Shown here one piece after another: positions 28,823 to 37,887 of a stretch of 64,000 nucleotides of DNA (the first letter of the stretch is position 1; each line of letters opens with the position of its first letter). A program made the translations under genes and the position numbers. This stretch comes from Algibacter miyuki. Its GTDB lineage: Bacteria; Bacteroidota; Bacteroidia; Flavobacteriales; Flavobacteriaceae. The stretch covers positions 620,001-684,000 of the forward strand of contig NZ_JAUFQP010000007.1 in NCBI RefSeq assembly GCF_030409805.1, given 5' to 3'. The notes under the pieces were generated by a model. The model made no database searches, was not told the origin of the DNA, and saw only the letters and a program-made list of their open reading frames with translations.

Positions 28823-28850
28823 TTTTTAATAGTATATTTTAAATAAATAA

Positions 28851-29630
28851 TTAATTTGCTAAAACTGAGTTTTTTGGTCTAGTAGCAAAAGTACGATAAT
28901 TGTTTGCTTTAACAAGTTTTATATCTTCAAGCTTGTTGTTATCTGTAAGTATTTTCTTAGCAAAATCATACCAAGTCATAGCCTTTTTATCTGTAAAATG
29001 ATGAATTCCAAAGTGGTTGTTTTGGATTAATTTGAAAAGATAATCTGCTAAGTTAACAGTATTTGTAGGACAACCTGTTTGACTATCTATGATACTGAGT
29101 TCTTGCTCTGTTTTACTTTTTTCTAATATGGTTTTGTAAAAATTCTTTCCATATTTTTTACTATACAACCAAGACGTTCTCACAATAAAATATTTTTCTA
29201 AAGTCTCTTTAATATAGTTTTCCCCCTTCAATTTAGACTTTCCATATTCATTTATTGGATTTGGTTCATCTGTCACGATGTATGGTGTAGTTTTCTCTCC
29301 ATCGAAAACATAATCTGTAGAAACATGAATTAAAATACTGTTTGTTTCTTTACAAGCTTCAGCAATGTTTTTAACCCCTTCAGCATTAACTTCAAAAGCT
29401 ATCATTGGTGTTTTTTCAGCCTGTTCTACATTGGTATATGCAGCACAATTTATGCAGTAATCAAAATTGTTTTTTCTAAAAAAATCAAGAACATCTTGTT
29501 TTTTAGTTATATCTAAATCTTTACTTGTTGCAAATATAAAATCAAGATTATTTGTGTTTTCTGTAAAGCGCTCTGCGATGGTTTTTCCTAACTGTCCTCC
29601 AGCTCCTGTAACTAATACTCTAGTATTCAT
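28851..29630 (-). CDS. rfbD: dTDP-4-dehydrorhamnose reductase, short C-terminus
   Basis: A protein of about 259 residues of the RmlD family, reducing dTDP-4-keto-rhamnose to dTDP-L-rhamnose. GAGGQLGKTIAERF lies near the N-terminus, HVSTDYVFDGEKTTPY near 125 and INEYGKSKLKGE (YxxxK) near 150. Family members usually run to 280-300 residues. Here the protein stops right after RPKNSVLAN, where others continue for about 25 residues to a P-x-W-R segment. Only 28 bp separate the stop from gmd. The ATG at 29630 is preferred over an adjacent TTG. It overlaps rfbC by 11 bp. Confidence 0.88.
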   Translation of the reverse strand: MNTRVLVTGAGGQLGKTIAERFTENTNNLDFIFATSKDLDITKKQDVLDFFRKNNFDYCINCAAYTNVEQAEKTPMIAFEVNAEGVKNIAEACKETNSILIHVSTDYVFDGEKTTPYIVTDEPNPINEYGKSKLKGENYIKETLEKYFIVRTSWLYSKKYGKNFYKTILEKSKTEQELSIIDSQTGCPTNTVNLADYLFKLIQNNHFGIHHFTDKKAMTWYDFAKKILTDNNKLEDIKLVKANNYRTFATRPKNSVLAN

Positions 29631-30171
29631 CAACTAAACTTTTAAATGTAGGTAATTCCATATCTTTTTCAGAAACTATCAGGTTTTCCCTGGAAAGCCC
29701 CCAATTAATATTTAATATTTCATCATTAAACAAAATCCCAGATTCGGCATTTTTATTGTAGAAGTTATCACATTTATATGAAAATATAGTATCATTTTCT
29801 AATGCTAAAAACCCATGTGCAAAGCCGCGCGGAACATACAACTGTTTGTGTTTAGTTTCATCTAAGACTATAGAGAAATGTTGCCCAAATGTTGGAGAAG
29901 TTTTTCTTAAATCAACACACACATCTAAAACGCTTCCTTTTATTACTCTGACTAGTTTAGACTGAGCAAAATCTCCGGTTTGAAAATGCAGTCCTCTTAA
30001 GACTCCTTTTGATGATATAGATTGATTATCTTGAACAAAATTAGTATTAATACCGGTTTGCTTTTCAAAAATTGCTTTATTAAAACTTTCAAAAAAACAA
30101 CCTCTTTCGTCCTCGAAAACTTTTGGAGTAAGTACAAAACAACCTTCTAAAAATACTTTTTCAACTAGCAT
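29620..30171 (-). CDS. rfbC: dTDP-4-dehydrorhamnose 3,5-epimerase
   Basis: A 183-residue cupin-fold epimerase (RmlC). The signature VLRGLHFQTGDFAQSKLVRVIKG is near residues 57-80, with the catalytic His in RGLHFQ. LYVPRGFAHGFLAL follows near 130. It acts on the RfbB product before RfbD. It ends 11 bp inside the start of rfbD and begins 7 bp after rfbA, so the four rfb genes form one operon segment. Confidence 0.94.
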   Translation of the reverse strand: MLVEKVFLEGCFVLTPKVFEDERGCFFESFNKAIFEKQTGINTNFVQDNQSISSKGVLRGLHFQTGDFAQSKLVRVIKGSVLDVCVDLRKTSPTFGQHFSIVLDETKHKQLYVPRGFAHGFLALENDTIFSYKCDNFYNKNAESGILFNDEILNINWGLSRENLIVSEKDMELPTFKSLVDEY

Positions 30172-30178
30172 CTGTTTA

Positions 30179-31033
30179 TTATAATTGTTTTAAATATTCA
30201 CCATACCCGCTCTTCAGTAAAGGCTCGGCTAGCTTATCTAATTGATTTTTTCCTATATAACCCATTTTATAGGCTACTTCTTCTATACATCCTATTTTTT
30301 GCCCTTGTCGTTCTTCTATAACTTGCACAAATTGTGATGCCTGCATAAGTGATGTGAACGTACCGGTATCTAACCAAGCGGTTCCTTTATCTAAGATTTG
30401 AACTTTTAAGTTTCCTTTTTCTAAATAAACTCTATTAACATCAGTAATTTCTAATTCTCCTCGAGAACTAGGTTTGATTGATTTTGCTATCTTAACTACA
30501 GAATTATCATAAAAATAAATCCCAGGTACAGCATAATTAGATTTAGGCTCTTTTGGTTTTTCTTCAATAGAAATAGCATTATTATTAGCATCAAATTCTA
30601 CTACACCATAACGTTGAGGATCTTGCACGTGATAAGCAAAAATAACGCCTCCTGTTGGGTTAAAATTGAATTTTAAAGTGTCATCTAACCCCGATCCGTA
30701 AAAAATATTATCGCCCAATATTAAGGCAACACTATCATTTTTAATAAATTTCTCTCCAATAATAAATGCTTCTGCTAAACCGTTTGGTTGCTCCTGAATG
30801 GCATACTCGAAAACACATCCAAAACTACTTCCGTCACCCAAAAGCTCCTTAAATTTAGGTAAATCTTTTGACGTTGAAATTATTAATATTTCTTTTATCC
30901 CCGCACTCATTAATGTTGTAACCGGATAATATATCATAGGCTTATCATAAATTGGCATAAGCTGCTTACTTACTACTTTTGTAAGTGGATATAATCTAGT
31001 TCCCGAGCCACCTGCTAATATGATTCCTTTCAT
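30179..31033 (-). CDS. rfbA: Glucose-1-phosphate thymidylyltransferase
   Basis: A 284-residue nucleotidyltransferase that makes dTDP-glucose from glucose-1-phosphate and dTTP. The signature [16 protein letters not shown] is at residues 3-18, followed by [36 protein letters not shown] and [10 protein letters not shown] follow in the body and C-terminal part. Length fits RmlA. It commits glucose-1-phosphate to the dTDP-rhamnose branch. It lies between rfbC and rfbB with gaps of 7 and 5 bp. Confidence 0.95.
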   Translation of the reverse strand: MKGIILAGGSGTRLYPLTKVVSKQLMPIYDKPMIYYPVTTLMSAGIKEILIISTSKDLPKFKELLGDGSSFGCVFEYAIQEQPNGLAEAFIIGEKFIKNDSVALILGDNIFYGSGLDDTLKFNFNPTGGVIFAYHVQDPQRYGVVEFDANNNAISIEEKPKEPKSNYAVPGIYFYDNSVVKIAKSIKPSSRGELEITDVNRVYLEKGNLKVQILDKGTAWLDTGTFTSLMQASQFVQVIEERQGQKIGCIEEVAYKMGYIGKNQLDKLAEPLLKSGYGEYLKQL

Positions 31034-31038
31034 TATTT

Positions 31039-32049
31039 TTAATATTTCTTAATATACCAATCTATGGTTTTCTTTATACCTGTCTCAAAGTTTTCTTGAG
31101 CATTCCAACCCAACTCTTCCTCAATTTTAGAAGCATCTATAGCGTATCTAAAATCGTGCCCAGGCCTGTCTTTCACAAAAGTTATTTGCGCTTTATACGA
31201 TTCCTTTTTAGGTAATACTTCATCTAAAACATTACAAATAGTATTTGCAATATATAGGTTATCTCGCTCATTTTTCCCTCCAATATTATAGGTTTCTCCT
31301 AAAACACCTTTTTGGAAAACCAAATCTATACCTGTGCAATGATCTTCTACATACAACCAATCACGTATATTTAAACCATCACCATATATTGGAATATTTT
31401 CTCCTGAAAGGGCTTTTCTAATTATGGTTGGAATTAACTTTTCGTCATGTTGTTTAGGGCCGTAATTATTAGAACAATTTGTGGTTACAACACTCATTCC
31501 ATAAGTGTGATAATAGCTTCTTACAATAAAATCAGATGAAGCTTTAGAGGCGCTGTAAGGGCTGTTTGGAGCGTAAGGTGTGGTTTCTGTAAACAAACCT
31601 TCTTTACCTAATGTACCATAAACCTCATCGGTTGAAATATGATGAAACCTCGCTTCTTTAAACTCCGGTTTTACCTTAAAAGGACCATCCATCCAAAAAT
31701 GCTTTGCGACATCTAATAAATTAAAGGTTCCTAATACATTAGTGTTAATAAAAGCAAATGGGTTCTCTATAGAATTATCTACATGAGATTCCGCCGCAAA
31801 ATGGATCACAGATGTAAAACCATGTATTTTGAATAAGCTTTCTATTAAGCCCCTATCACATATATCTCCTTCAACAAAAGTATAGTTATCGTGTTTTTTT
31901 ATATTGTCTAAATTAGAACTATTTCCAGCATACGTAAGCTTATCTAAATTTAGAATACAATCGTTAGGGTAATGCGAAAGATAGTATTCTATAAAATTAG
32001 AACCTATAAACCCAGCACCACCTGTAATTAATATGCTTTTAGGCTTCAT
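31039..32049 (-). CDS. rfbB: dTDP-glucose 4,6-dehydratase
   Basis: A 336-residue SDR dehydratase (RmlB). NAD-binding [16 protein letters not shown] is at residues 8-23. [20 protein letters not shown] and [11 protein letters not shown] with [11 protein letters not shown] (YxxxK) give the active site. It converts dTDP-glucose to the 4-keto-6-deoxy form. Its start overlaps the 3' end of the Wzz-like gene by 11 bp, which ties sugar supply to chain-length control in one transcript. Confidence 0.95.
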   Translation of the reverse strand: MKPKSILITGGAGFIGSNFIEYYLSHYPNDCILNLDKLTYAGNSSNLDNIKKHDNYTFVEGDICDRGLIESLFKIHGFTSVIHFAAESHVDNSIENPFAFINTNVLGTFNLLDVAKHFWMDGPFKVKPEFKEARFHHISTDEVYGTLGKEGLFTETTPYAPNSPYSASKASSDFIVRSYYHTYGMSVVTTNCSNNYGPKQHDEKLIPTIIRKALSGENIPIYGDGLNIRDWLYVEDHCTGIDLVFQKGVLGETYNIGGKNERDNLYIANTICNVLDEVLPKKESYKAQITFVKDRPGHDFRYAIDASKIEEELGWNAQENFETGIKKTIDWYIKKY

Positions 32050-33100
32050 AATTAATAATATATGCTATACTTTTTCTAACTAAATAACCTACTATGAGAA
32101 GTATAAATGCTAAGACAGGAAAAATAAGAGAATACCTGTTTTTCCAACTATGATATTTAGTTCCAACTTCTTGAAATCCTGATATTGTATCAAAAAACAC
32201 ATCCTCTTCAACTTTTTGTGATTCCAAAGCACTTAATTCCTGCTGTAAGCCTATTTGCTTTTCAAGTAAATCAAATTCTCGTGTCACTGTTTTTTCTTGA
32301 ACAAGAACTCCATCCTTAGACATTGAAATAGACTGGTTATCATTACGCTTAGATTCACCCTCCATTACAGATATGTATACATTTTTTAACGAATCAATCT
32401 GTTTTAAAGAGCTTTTAACTCTAGCCTTTCGAATATCTATAAGTGAATCTCTCTTTTTCATCTTTTTAGTAGAGTATGAATTTGTAAACGTTGAATTCAA
32501 CCCATCTTCTAAAGATTTAAAGATATCTTTTTTTTCTGAAACTACACTAATTTGAAAAATATCCCCCGTATATATACTTCGGTTTTCAATGTAATCTTTA
32601 AAACTAACTCCTTGAGCCCTAACACTATCTATAGACCTAACAAATCTATCATATTGAATAATTCTATCATTCTCCGTTTCAGGACCAGGACTAATTTTAA
32701 ATTCTTGTAATTGAACAGCGTCTTGTTCATCAATACTAAAAAGATCTGCTAAAGATTTATAATCTTCCACTCCAATTAATGCATTATAATAATTTACATT
32801 AGTCACTAATTGAAATTTAGAATCGAAATAAGGCTTAACTAGCATAGAAGAAGAAAAAACAGGTTTCTTCGTCTTTTCTAACCCATAGCCTAATACCCCT
32901 GCTATTATTACAGAAACAACAATAATCTTTATATTATCTAAAACAGCTCTTAAAGCATAAATAATAACCGAAAAAATAGTTTTAAATATAGAACCAATAA
33001 ACGTAAAAAGTCTATCAAAAGCATTTCCGATAAGTTTAAATAGTTGTCCTAAATCTACTTCTTCAGATTGTTTTGGTTGTTGTGGCAATTCTTTACTCAT
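32039..33100 (-). CDS. Wzz-like chain-length determinant protein
   Basis: A 353-residue protein with the PCP topology. A cytoplasmic N-terminus precedes a hydrophobic stretch around residues 40-75, the main membrane segment being NIKIIVVSVIIAGVLGYGL. A long extracytoplasmic, helix-rich region (about 80-318) follows, then a second membrane segment near 320-342 and a short tail. No kinase domain is present, unlike Wzc. It is presumed to set O-chain length with Wzy. The family match is by architecture and position at the head of the rfb run, with low sequence conservation. Confidence 0.7.
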   Translation of the reverse strand: MSKELPQQPKQSEEVDLGQLFKLIGNAFDRLFTFIGSIFKTIFSVIIYALRAVLDNIKIIVVSVIIAGVLGYGLEKTKKPVFSSSMLVKPYFDSKFQLVTNVNYYNALIGVEDYKSLADLFSIDEQDAVQLQEFKISPGPETENDRIIQYDRFVRSIDSVRAQGVSFKDYIENRSIYTGDIFQISVVSEKKDIFKSLEDGLNSTFTNSYSTKKMKKRDSLIDIRKARVKSSLKQIDSLKNVYISVMEGESKRNDNQSISMSKDGVLVQEKTVTREFDLLEKQIGLQQELSALESQKVEEDVFFDTISGFQEVGTKYHSWKNRYSLIFPVLAFILLIVGYLVRKSIAYIINYEA

Positions 33101-33104
33101 AATC

Positions 33105-34796
33105 TTAACTTAATATTTGTTCTAATATGGTTCTTGTTATTAAATATGTTGGCCTTACACCAGAGGCCCCTAGGCCTCCTGAAGCTAATGTTGCTCCTGT
33201 TTCTAATGGATTATCACTAGCATAATAAGCATAACGCACTTTTACATTTGGACTAATACTTCTTCTAACTTTAGATGCTGCTTGTATGGCTTTTTGGTAA
33301 TGTGCACCTTCCATTTCTAATCCAATTACATTCCATGTGGAATTGTAAAAGAATTTCAAAATATCCTTATTCTGAAGAGACGTACCTAAAACAGTAATCA
33401 TAGCACCATCATAAACATTTACGCCTTTTCCTTCTAAATCAGATCTTTTTAATTCGTTTTCAAATGGGTAATTATCGGCGGTACCTTCAAATATATGTGC
33501 TGTAGGTATCATAATATCGCCTTTTCCGCCTTCTAAAATACCTGCTTTTCCCATAATAGATAAAGACTCGACGTTTAAATGAATTTTCTCTTGGCCTTCC
33601 ATTTCGTAAGGCTTCAATAATTCATCAATAGTTTCATAAGCCTGCTCACCGAAAGCATAATCCATAACAACGATTACAGGTTGTTTTTCTTTTAAAACCG
33701 TTTCGTCGGTTTCAATATCTAATTTAGTCTGGTCAATTTTACTGGTATCAAATATTTGCACATCGATATTAACTCCCGATGTATCTTTAATATAAAACAT
33801 ACCTTTTTGCAAGGCTTCCTTGGTAATTTTACTGCGTAAACTCTCGTTTTCTTTACGACTTAAAGATTCATATACTTGAAATATATCTTTCTTTGCTACA
33901 ATAGTTTTTAAGGCATTAGGAGTAAAAAGTGTATTCATTACACTATGCATATTTGCACTTATAATATGAATTGGCCTACCCAACAAACCGTTTTTATGCA
34001 ACGTTTTCTTAATGGTATTTGCCCAAATCTCCCCATGAATATGGTGCCCAATACGCTCCCTTAAAACAGGACTAAACGTAACGGTACGCTTGTTATTATT
34101 TACGAGTTCCTCAATGGCAAGTTTCCCTAACCAATACACAATATGCAACAAACGATCTGGTTGCGTTGCTGTTGCAAAGGCATCATAAACCTTAGTGATT
34201 TCGTTAAAGGTTCTACCTAAAATATTAGCAGCATGAGTTATAGCAACTTCGCGCTCTACAAGCGTGAGTTTCTTTTTAGATAAAACAGCATTTTCTAATT
34301 TTATCCAGTCGCGTGTAGTTACCCCTTCATCATTAATAATTACTCGATTACTAATTTTATGAGATTCTACAAATAGAAAAGTTAAGTGTGTTAATATATC
34401 ATAGATTTCCGAACGCCCGCGAGTGATTTCAATGTTCATTTGTTCGTCATCGATACGATAACAATTACGGCGGCGTTTTGGTGGAATTATAGGCTCGAAA
34501 TGCGAATCGGCATAACCTTCATCGCTAGTTAAATTGATAAACATGCACTCTTCTATACCAATTGGTAACCTATCAATAACATAAAGCAAACCTTCTAATT
34601 CAGCTTTTTCGTCTCCAATAGAACCGTAAATTTCTGGACGCAACAACAGCAAGGCACTCCTTAAAGTTTCGCCAGAAATCCCCATTGGTTTATAAAAACC
34701 ACGGTTAAACAAATGCCTCATCGTAATATACATACGCTCAATGGCATTCGAGCTTTCCTGAGCCCTAGTACGTTCGTGGTGTTGTTTATTGTTCAT
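33105..34796 (-). CDS. DUF6909-type protein with a nucleoside-phosphorylase-like C-terminus
   Basis: A 563-residue soluble protein with no signal peptide, of a type I associate with the Bacteroidota DUF6909 family. The first 300 residues are helical and unassigned. The last 200 residues have features of the PNP/MTAN phosphorylase superfamily: GLEMEGAHY at 492-500 resembles the ME-x-G/ESA ribose-binding motif. RYAYYASDNPL, about 20 residues later, resembles the R-x-ISD motif that follows it. Activity is not known. It lies 4 bp upstream of the Wzz-like gene, possibly by operon fusion rather than function. Confidence 0.6.
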   Translation of the reverse strand: MNNKQHHERTRAQESSNAIERMYITMRHLFNRGFYKPMGISGETLRSALLLLRPEIYGSIGDEKAELEGLLYVIDRLPIGIEECMFINLTSDEGYADSHFEPIIPPKRRRNCYRIDDEQMNIEITRGRSEIYDILTHLTFLFVESHKISNRVIINDEGVTTRDWIKLENAVLSKKKLTLVEREVAITHAANILGRTFNEITKVYDAFATATQPDRLLHIVYWLGKLAIEELVNNNKRTVTFSPVLRERIGHHIHGEIWANTIKKTLHKNGLLGRPIHIISANMHSVMNTLFTPNALKTIVAKKDIFQVYESLSRKENESLRSKITKEALQKGMFYIKDTSGVNIDVQIFDTSKIDQTKLDIETDETVLKEKQPVIVVMDYAFGEQAYETIDELLKPYEMEGQEKIHLNVESLSIMGKAGILEGGKGDIMIPTAHIFEGTADNYPFENELKRSDLEGKGVNVYDGAMITVLGTSLQNKDILKFFYNSTWNVIGLEMEGAHYQKAIQAASKVRRSISPNVKVRYAYYASDNPLETGATLASGGLGASGVRPTYLITRTILEQILS

Positions 34797-34812
34797 AGTT
34801 CAATTTGGTTTG

Positions 34813-34820
34813 CAAAGGTA
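34813..34820 (-). promoter_or_regulatory. Candidate -7 element for the DUF6909-type gene
   Basis: On the minus strand this reads TACCTTTG, a perfect TAnnTTTG. It ends about 16 bp upstream of the ATG at 34796, giving a very short leader. No TTG was found at the usual distance, so this is a weak call. Confidence 0.35.
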
Positions 34821-34841
34821 ATACTATTTTTATTAATCCGA

Positions 34842-36323
34842 TTATTTAATCTGTTCAACGATTTTTCTGTCATTAGACAATCTCGGAATTTTGTTCTGTC
34901 CGCCTAATTTTCCAATAGACTTCATATAGTTCTGAAAACCACCAATTTCAACCTTTGTAATTTTTAGAGGTTGCAGCACTTTTCCTTTTATTAAATCGAA
35001 ATAATAACTATTTTGCTTTTGAAGTGATGCATCTAACTTTTTCGCTAAACCGGAAAGATCATCGGGTTCATTTTCAAACTCTACAAACCATTCGTGATAC
35101 GGCAAGCCTTCCGAAGGATTAATTTGCGGTGCCACCGTAAATTCTGAAACTCGAACATCAGAATTAGCCGTAGCTTCTTGCATAGCGTGTTCCACTTCTT
35201 TACCTATTACATGTTCGCCAAAGGCCGAAATAAAATGCTTTATACGTCCCGAAACAATAACCCGATAAGGTTTTATAGAGGTAAATTCAATGGTATCTCC
35301 AATATTATACCCCCAAAGTCCTGCATTGCTAGAAATAATCATTACATAATTTACACCCAGTTCAACCGCTCCGATAGTAATTCGTTTTGGATTATTTTCA
35401 AAAAACTCATCAGCCTTAATAAACTCGTAAAAAATGCCAGAATTTAACTGAAGCAACATGCCTTTTTCATTCTGTTTATCTTGAAAGGCAAAAAAGCCTT
35501 CACTTGCCGGATATAATTCTATACTGTCTACTTTTCTTCCAATAAGGTTTTCAAACTTGGCGCGGTAAGGCTCATAATTAACGCCTCCGAATATAAATAA
35601 GTTGAAGTTTTTAAAAACATCGCCAACTTTCTGACCTGTTTTCTGCTGAATTTTTTCAAAATACATTTGCACCCATGACGGAATTCCGGAAATAATGGTC
35701 ATGTTTTCTGGTAATGTTTCTTCTACAATAGCATCTACTTTGGTTTCCCAATCGTCAATACAATTGGTTGCTAAAGAAGGTAATCTATTCTTTTGAAGAT
35801 ATTTTGGTACATAATGCGCCACAATACCCGAAAGACGTCCCAATTGCACACCATTTTGTTCTGTTAAAATAGGACTCCCTTGCAAGAAAATCATTTTACC
35901 ATCCACAAACTTAGCGTTGCCAGTTTCGTGTATATACATTAAAATGGCATTTCGAGCCGATTCTACATGACTCGGCATACTTTCTTTGGTAATCGGAATA
36001 TATTTTGCTCCCGAAGTAGTACCCGATGTTTTTGCAAAATAAAGCGGTAAACCTTTCCAAAGTACATTTTTTTCGCCAGCTACTACTTTTTCAACATAAG
36101 GTTTTAAAGCCTCGTAATCTCTAACAGGAACACGTTTTACAAAATCGGCGTGAGTATTGATACTTATAAAATCGTGATCTTTACCAAAAGTTGTTCCCCC
36201 AGCACTTGCTATTAAACTTTGAAAAATTTTCTCCTGTGTTTCCACAGGGTTATTAGCCCATTTTTGAATGGATTTATATACCTTTTTTGCAAATGGTTTT
36301 GCTAAAATTGACTTTATCGACAT
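34842..36323 (-). CDS. GH3 auxin-responsive promoter family protein
   Basis: A 493-residue protein of the bacterial branch of the GH3 superfamily of acyl-adenylating enzymes. YFAKTSGTTSGAKYIPIT near residue 105 is the ATP-binding P-loop. LYPASEGFFAFQD near 290 and YNIGDTIEFTS near 345 are adenylation-fold motifs. In plants GH3 enzymes join amino acids to hormones; the bacterial substrates are unknown. The gene is on the same strand as the DUF6909 gene, 45 bp upstream. Confidence 0.85.
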   Translation of the reverse strand: MSIKSILAKPFAKKVYKSIQKWANNPVETQEKIFQSLIASAGGTTFGKDHDFISINTHADFVKRVPVRDYEALKPYVEKVVAGEKNVLWKGLPLYFAKTSGTTSGAKYIPITKESMPSHVESARNAILMYIHETGNAKFVDGKMIFLQGSPILTEQNGVQLGRLSGIVAHYVPKYLQKNRLPSLATNCIDDWETKVDAIVEETLPENMTIISGIPSWVQMYFEKIQQKTGQKVGDVFKNFNLFIFGGVNYEPYRAKFENLIGRKVDSIELYPASEGFFAFQDKQNEKGMLLQLNSGIFYEFIKADEFFENNPKRITIGAVELGVNYVMIISSNAGLWGYNIGDTIEFTSIKPYRVIVSGRIKHFISAFGEHVIGKEVEHAMQEATANSDVRVSEFTVAPQINPSEGLPYHEWFVEFENEPDDLSGLAKKLDASLQKQNSYYFDLIKGKVLQPLKITKVEIGGFQNYMKSIGKLGGQNKIPRLSNDRKIVEQIK

Positions 36324-36464
36324 TTATTTTTTAATGCGTTTTAAATCCGTTAATAATTAAACTACCACGCGCACTGGCGAAACTTGATAAAATATTACCA
36401 AACCCTTTAAATAGATTAGGTTCCGAAATTTACTGAAATTATTTTGGTTTCGCTTCATAATAAA

Positions 36465-36587
36465 CTACTCAATATTTAAGCCTTCAACCAAATTATTGAC
36501 TTTATATAACTTCCTGTTATCATTATCAAGATACACTATATTATTTAATTGCGATTGATAATTTATAGTCCCTATAAAAAGTTTCAT
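36465..36587 (-). CDS. Possible 40-residue small ORF
   Basis: An ATG-initiated frame of 40 codons that begins 30 bp after the stop of the M23 peptidase gene, on the same strand. The translation begins MKLFIGTINYQSQLNN and is not low complexity. No homology is recognised, and in AT-rich DNA an ORF of this size can arise by chance. It is the only item noted in the 294 bp gap between the M23 and GH3 genes. Confidence 0.15.
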   Translation of the reverse strand: MKLFIGTINYQSQLNNIVYLDNDNRKLYKVNNLVEGLNIE

Positions 36588-36617
36588 TCCTTTTCATTTC
36601 CTATAAGAAAAATGTGT

Positions 36618-37487
36618 TTACTTAAAATCTATAAAGTTTGTTGGATTAATTGGGTATCCATCATTCCAAAGTTCGAAATGTAAATGCGGTCCAGTAGAAA
36701 GTTCTCCCGTATTTCCTGCGGTTGCAATAACCTCGCCTGCTTTAACTAAATCGCCTTGCGCTTTAGTTAGAGACGCATTGTGTTTATAGACCGAAATAAG
36801 TCCGTAACTATGCTCAATTATAGCCACATAACCTGTACTAGCCGTCCACTCGGCAAAAATTACAATACCATCTGCGGTGGCTTTTATTGGTGTATCTTTT
36901 GAGACCACAATATCTACTGCATAATGCTTCTCTTTTACATTATAAGCTTCACTAATAGGGCCGTTTGCTGGAGGAAACAATATAAAATTACTTGCCGATG
37001 TTGCCGACTCGAATAAATTATATTTATCTTCCTTATCCACCTTTTCACGAAGTAGAGAATCGGCAGACGACGGTGTTAAATCTACTTCACTTGCTTCTAA
37101 CTTCACCGCTTCAATAATAGAATCTTTATTAAAATCCGAAGGGCTTAAATCTCCTTTTAGTACTTTTTTTATGGAAGCATAATACAATTCGTTTAAAGAA
37201 ATTGCTTTTTGCAACGAATCGGTTTTATAATTTAACTCGGTGGCTTTCTTTTTTAATGCTGTTGAAGAATAGCCTGGAATATATTCCCTAAGCGGGGTAA
37301 ATGCAATTAAAGCATAGGTTGCTGCTACTAAAAAAATGGCAGATAACGATATTAAAACAAACACATTTAAACGTGTTAATTTAAGTGATAACCGCTCTTC
37401 GAACGTATTTTCGTTAAGAATAACAAGCTTATACTTATCGAGTAGTTTGCGTCTTATTTTTTTAGGTTTCTTCTTTTCTTCTTTCAT
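36618..37487 (-). CDS. M23 family peptidase (LytM domain)
   Basis: A 289-residue membrane-anchored protein. A basic N-terminus precedes one membrane helix (about residues 43-68), then a periplasmic helical segment and a C-terminal LytM/M23 domain. The zinc ligands are present: H188-x3-D192 and the HLH motif with H268 and H270 in GPHLHFELW. It probably cleaves peptidoglycan cross-links or activates amidases. The complete metal site argues for activity rather than an EnvC-like dead domain. Confidence 0.88.
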   Translation of the reverse strand: MKEEKKKPKKIRRKLLDKYKLVILNENTFEERLSLKLTRLNVFVLISLSAIFLVAATYALIAFTPLREYIPGYSSTALKKKATELNYKTDSLQKAISLNELYYASIKKVLKGDLSPSDFNKDSIIEAVKLEASEVDLTPSSADSLLREKVDKEDKYNLFESATSASNFILFPPANGPISEAYNVKEKHYAVDIVVSKDTPIKATADGIVIFAEWTASTGYVAIIEHSYGLISVYKHNASLTKAQGDLVKAGEVIATAGNTGELSTGPHLHFELWNDGYPINPTNFIDFK

Positions 37488-37601
37488 TTAAAAACAAAAA
37501 TAAATAGAATTTATTAAGTAATTACGAATTCAGCAGTTTAAATGGATGTTAAACCATATGCTAAAGTTATGTTTAAAACGATATTATTTAAGTTTAATTA
37601 T

Positions 37602-37609
37602 TAACTTTG
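37602..37609 (+). promoter_or_regulatory. Candidate -7 element for tatA
   Basis: TAACTTTG matches the Bacteroidota TAnnTTTG word and ends 19 bp upstream of the tatA ATG. The matching -33 TTG is not evident at 17-20 bp, so confidence is moderate to low. Confidence 0.4.
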
Positions 37610-37628
37610 CAGAACAAAATTAATAATT

Positions 37629-37814
37629 ATGATATCATCAAACATATTTTTAGGAATGATTGGAGCACCACAAATTATATTAATTGTAGTGGTTGTTTTA
37701 TTATTATTTGGAGGTAAGAAAATACCCGAATTAATGCGTGGACTTGGCAGTGGAATTAAAGAATTTAAAGATGCTAGTAAAGAAGAAGATGCTGCAAGCG
37801 ACAAAAAAGAATAA
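37629..37814 (+). CDS. tatA: Twin-arginine translocase subunit TatA/TatE
   Basis: A 61-residue protein with a single N-terminal membrane helix, then FGGKKIPELMRGLGSGIKEFKDA, the amphipathic helix and hinge Gly that define TatA/E. The acidic/basic tail is typical. It oligomerises to let folded twin-arginine substrates cross the inner membrane. tatC is not in the window. It is monocistronic, between a perfect TAnnTTTG element and a strong terminator. Confidence 0.92.
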   Translation: MISSNIFLGMIGAPQIILIVVVVLLLFGGKKIPELMRGLGSGIKEFKDASKEEDAASDKKE

Positions 37815-37830
37815 ACTATTTCTAGTTATA

Positions 37831-37870
37831 AAAAAAAGACCAATATTTATATAAATATTGGTCTTTTTTT
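37831..37870. terminator. Bidirectional terminator between tatA and the DUF4837 gene
   Basis: A near-perfect 20-bp inverted repeat (core GACCAATATTTAT with ATAAATATTGGTC) flanked by A-run and T-run on the two sides. It lies between convergent genes and can stop both transcripts. Confidence 0.85.
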
Positions 37871-37887
37871 ATGCTTATTTTTAAGGG

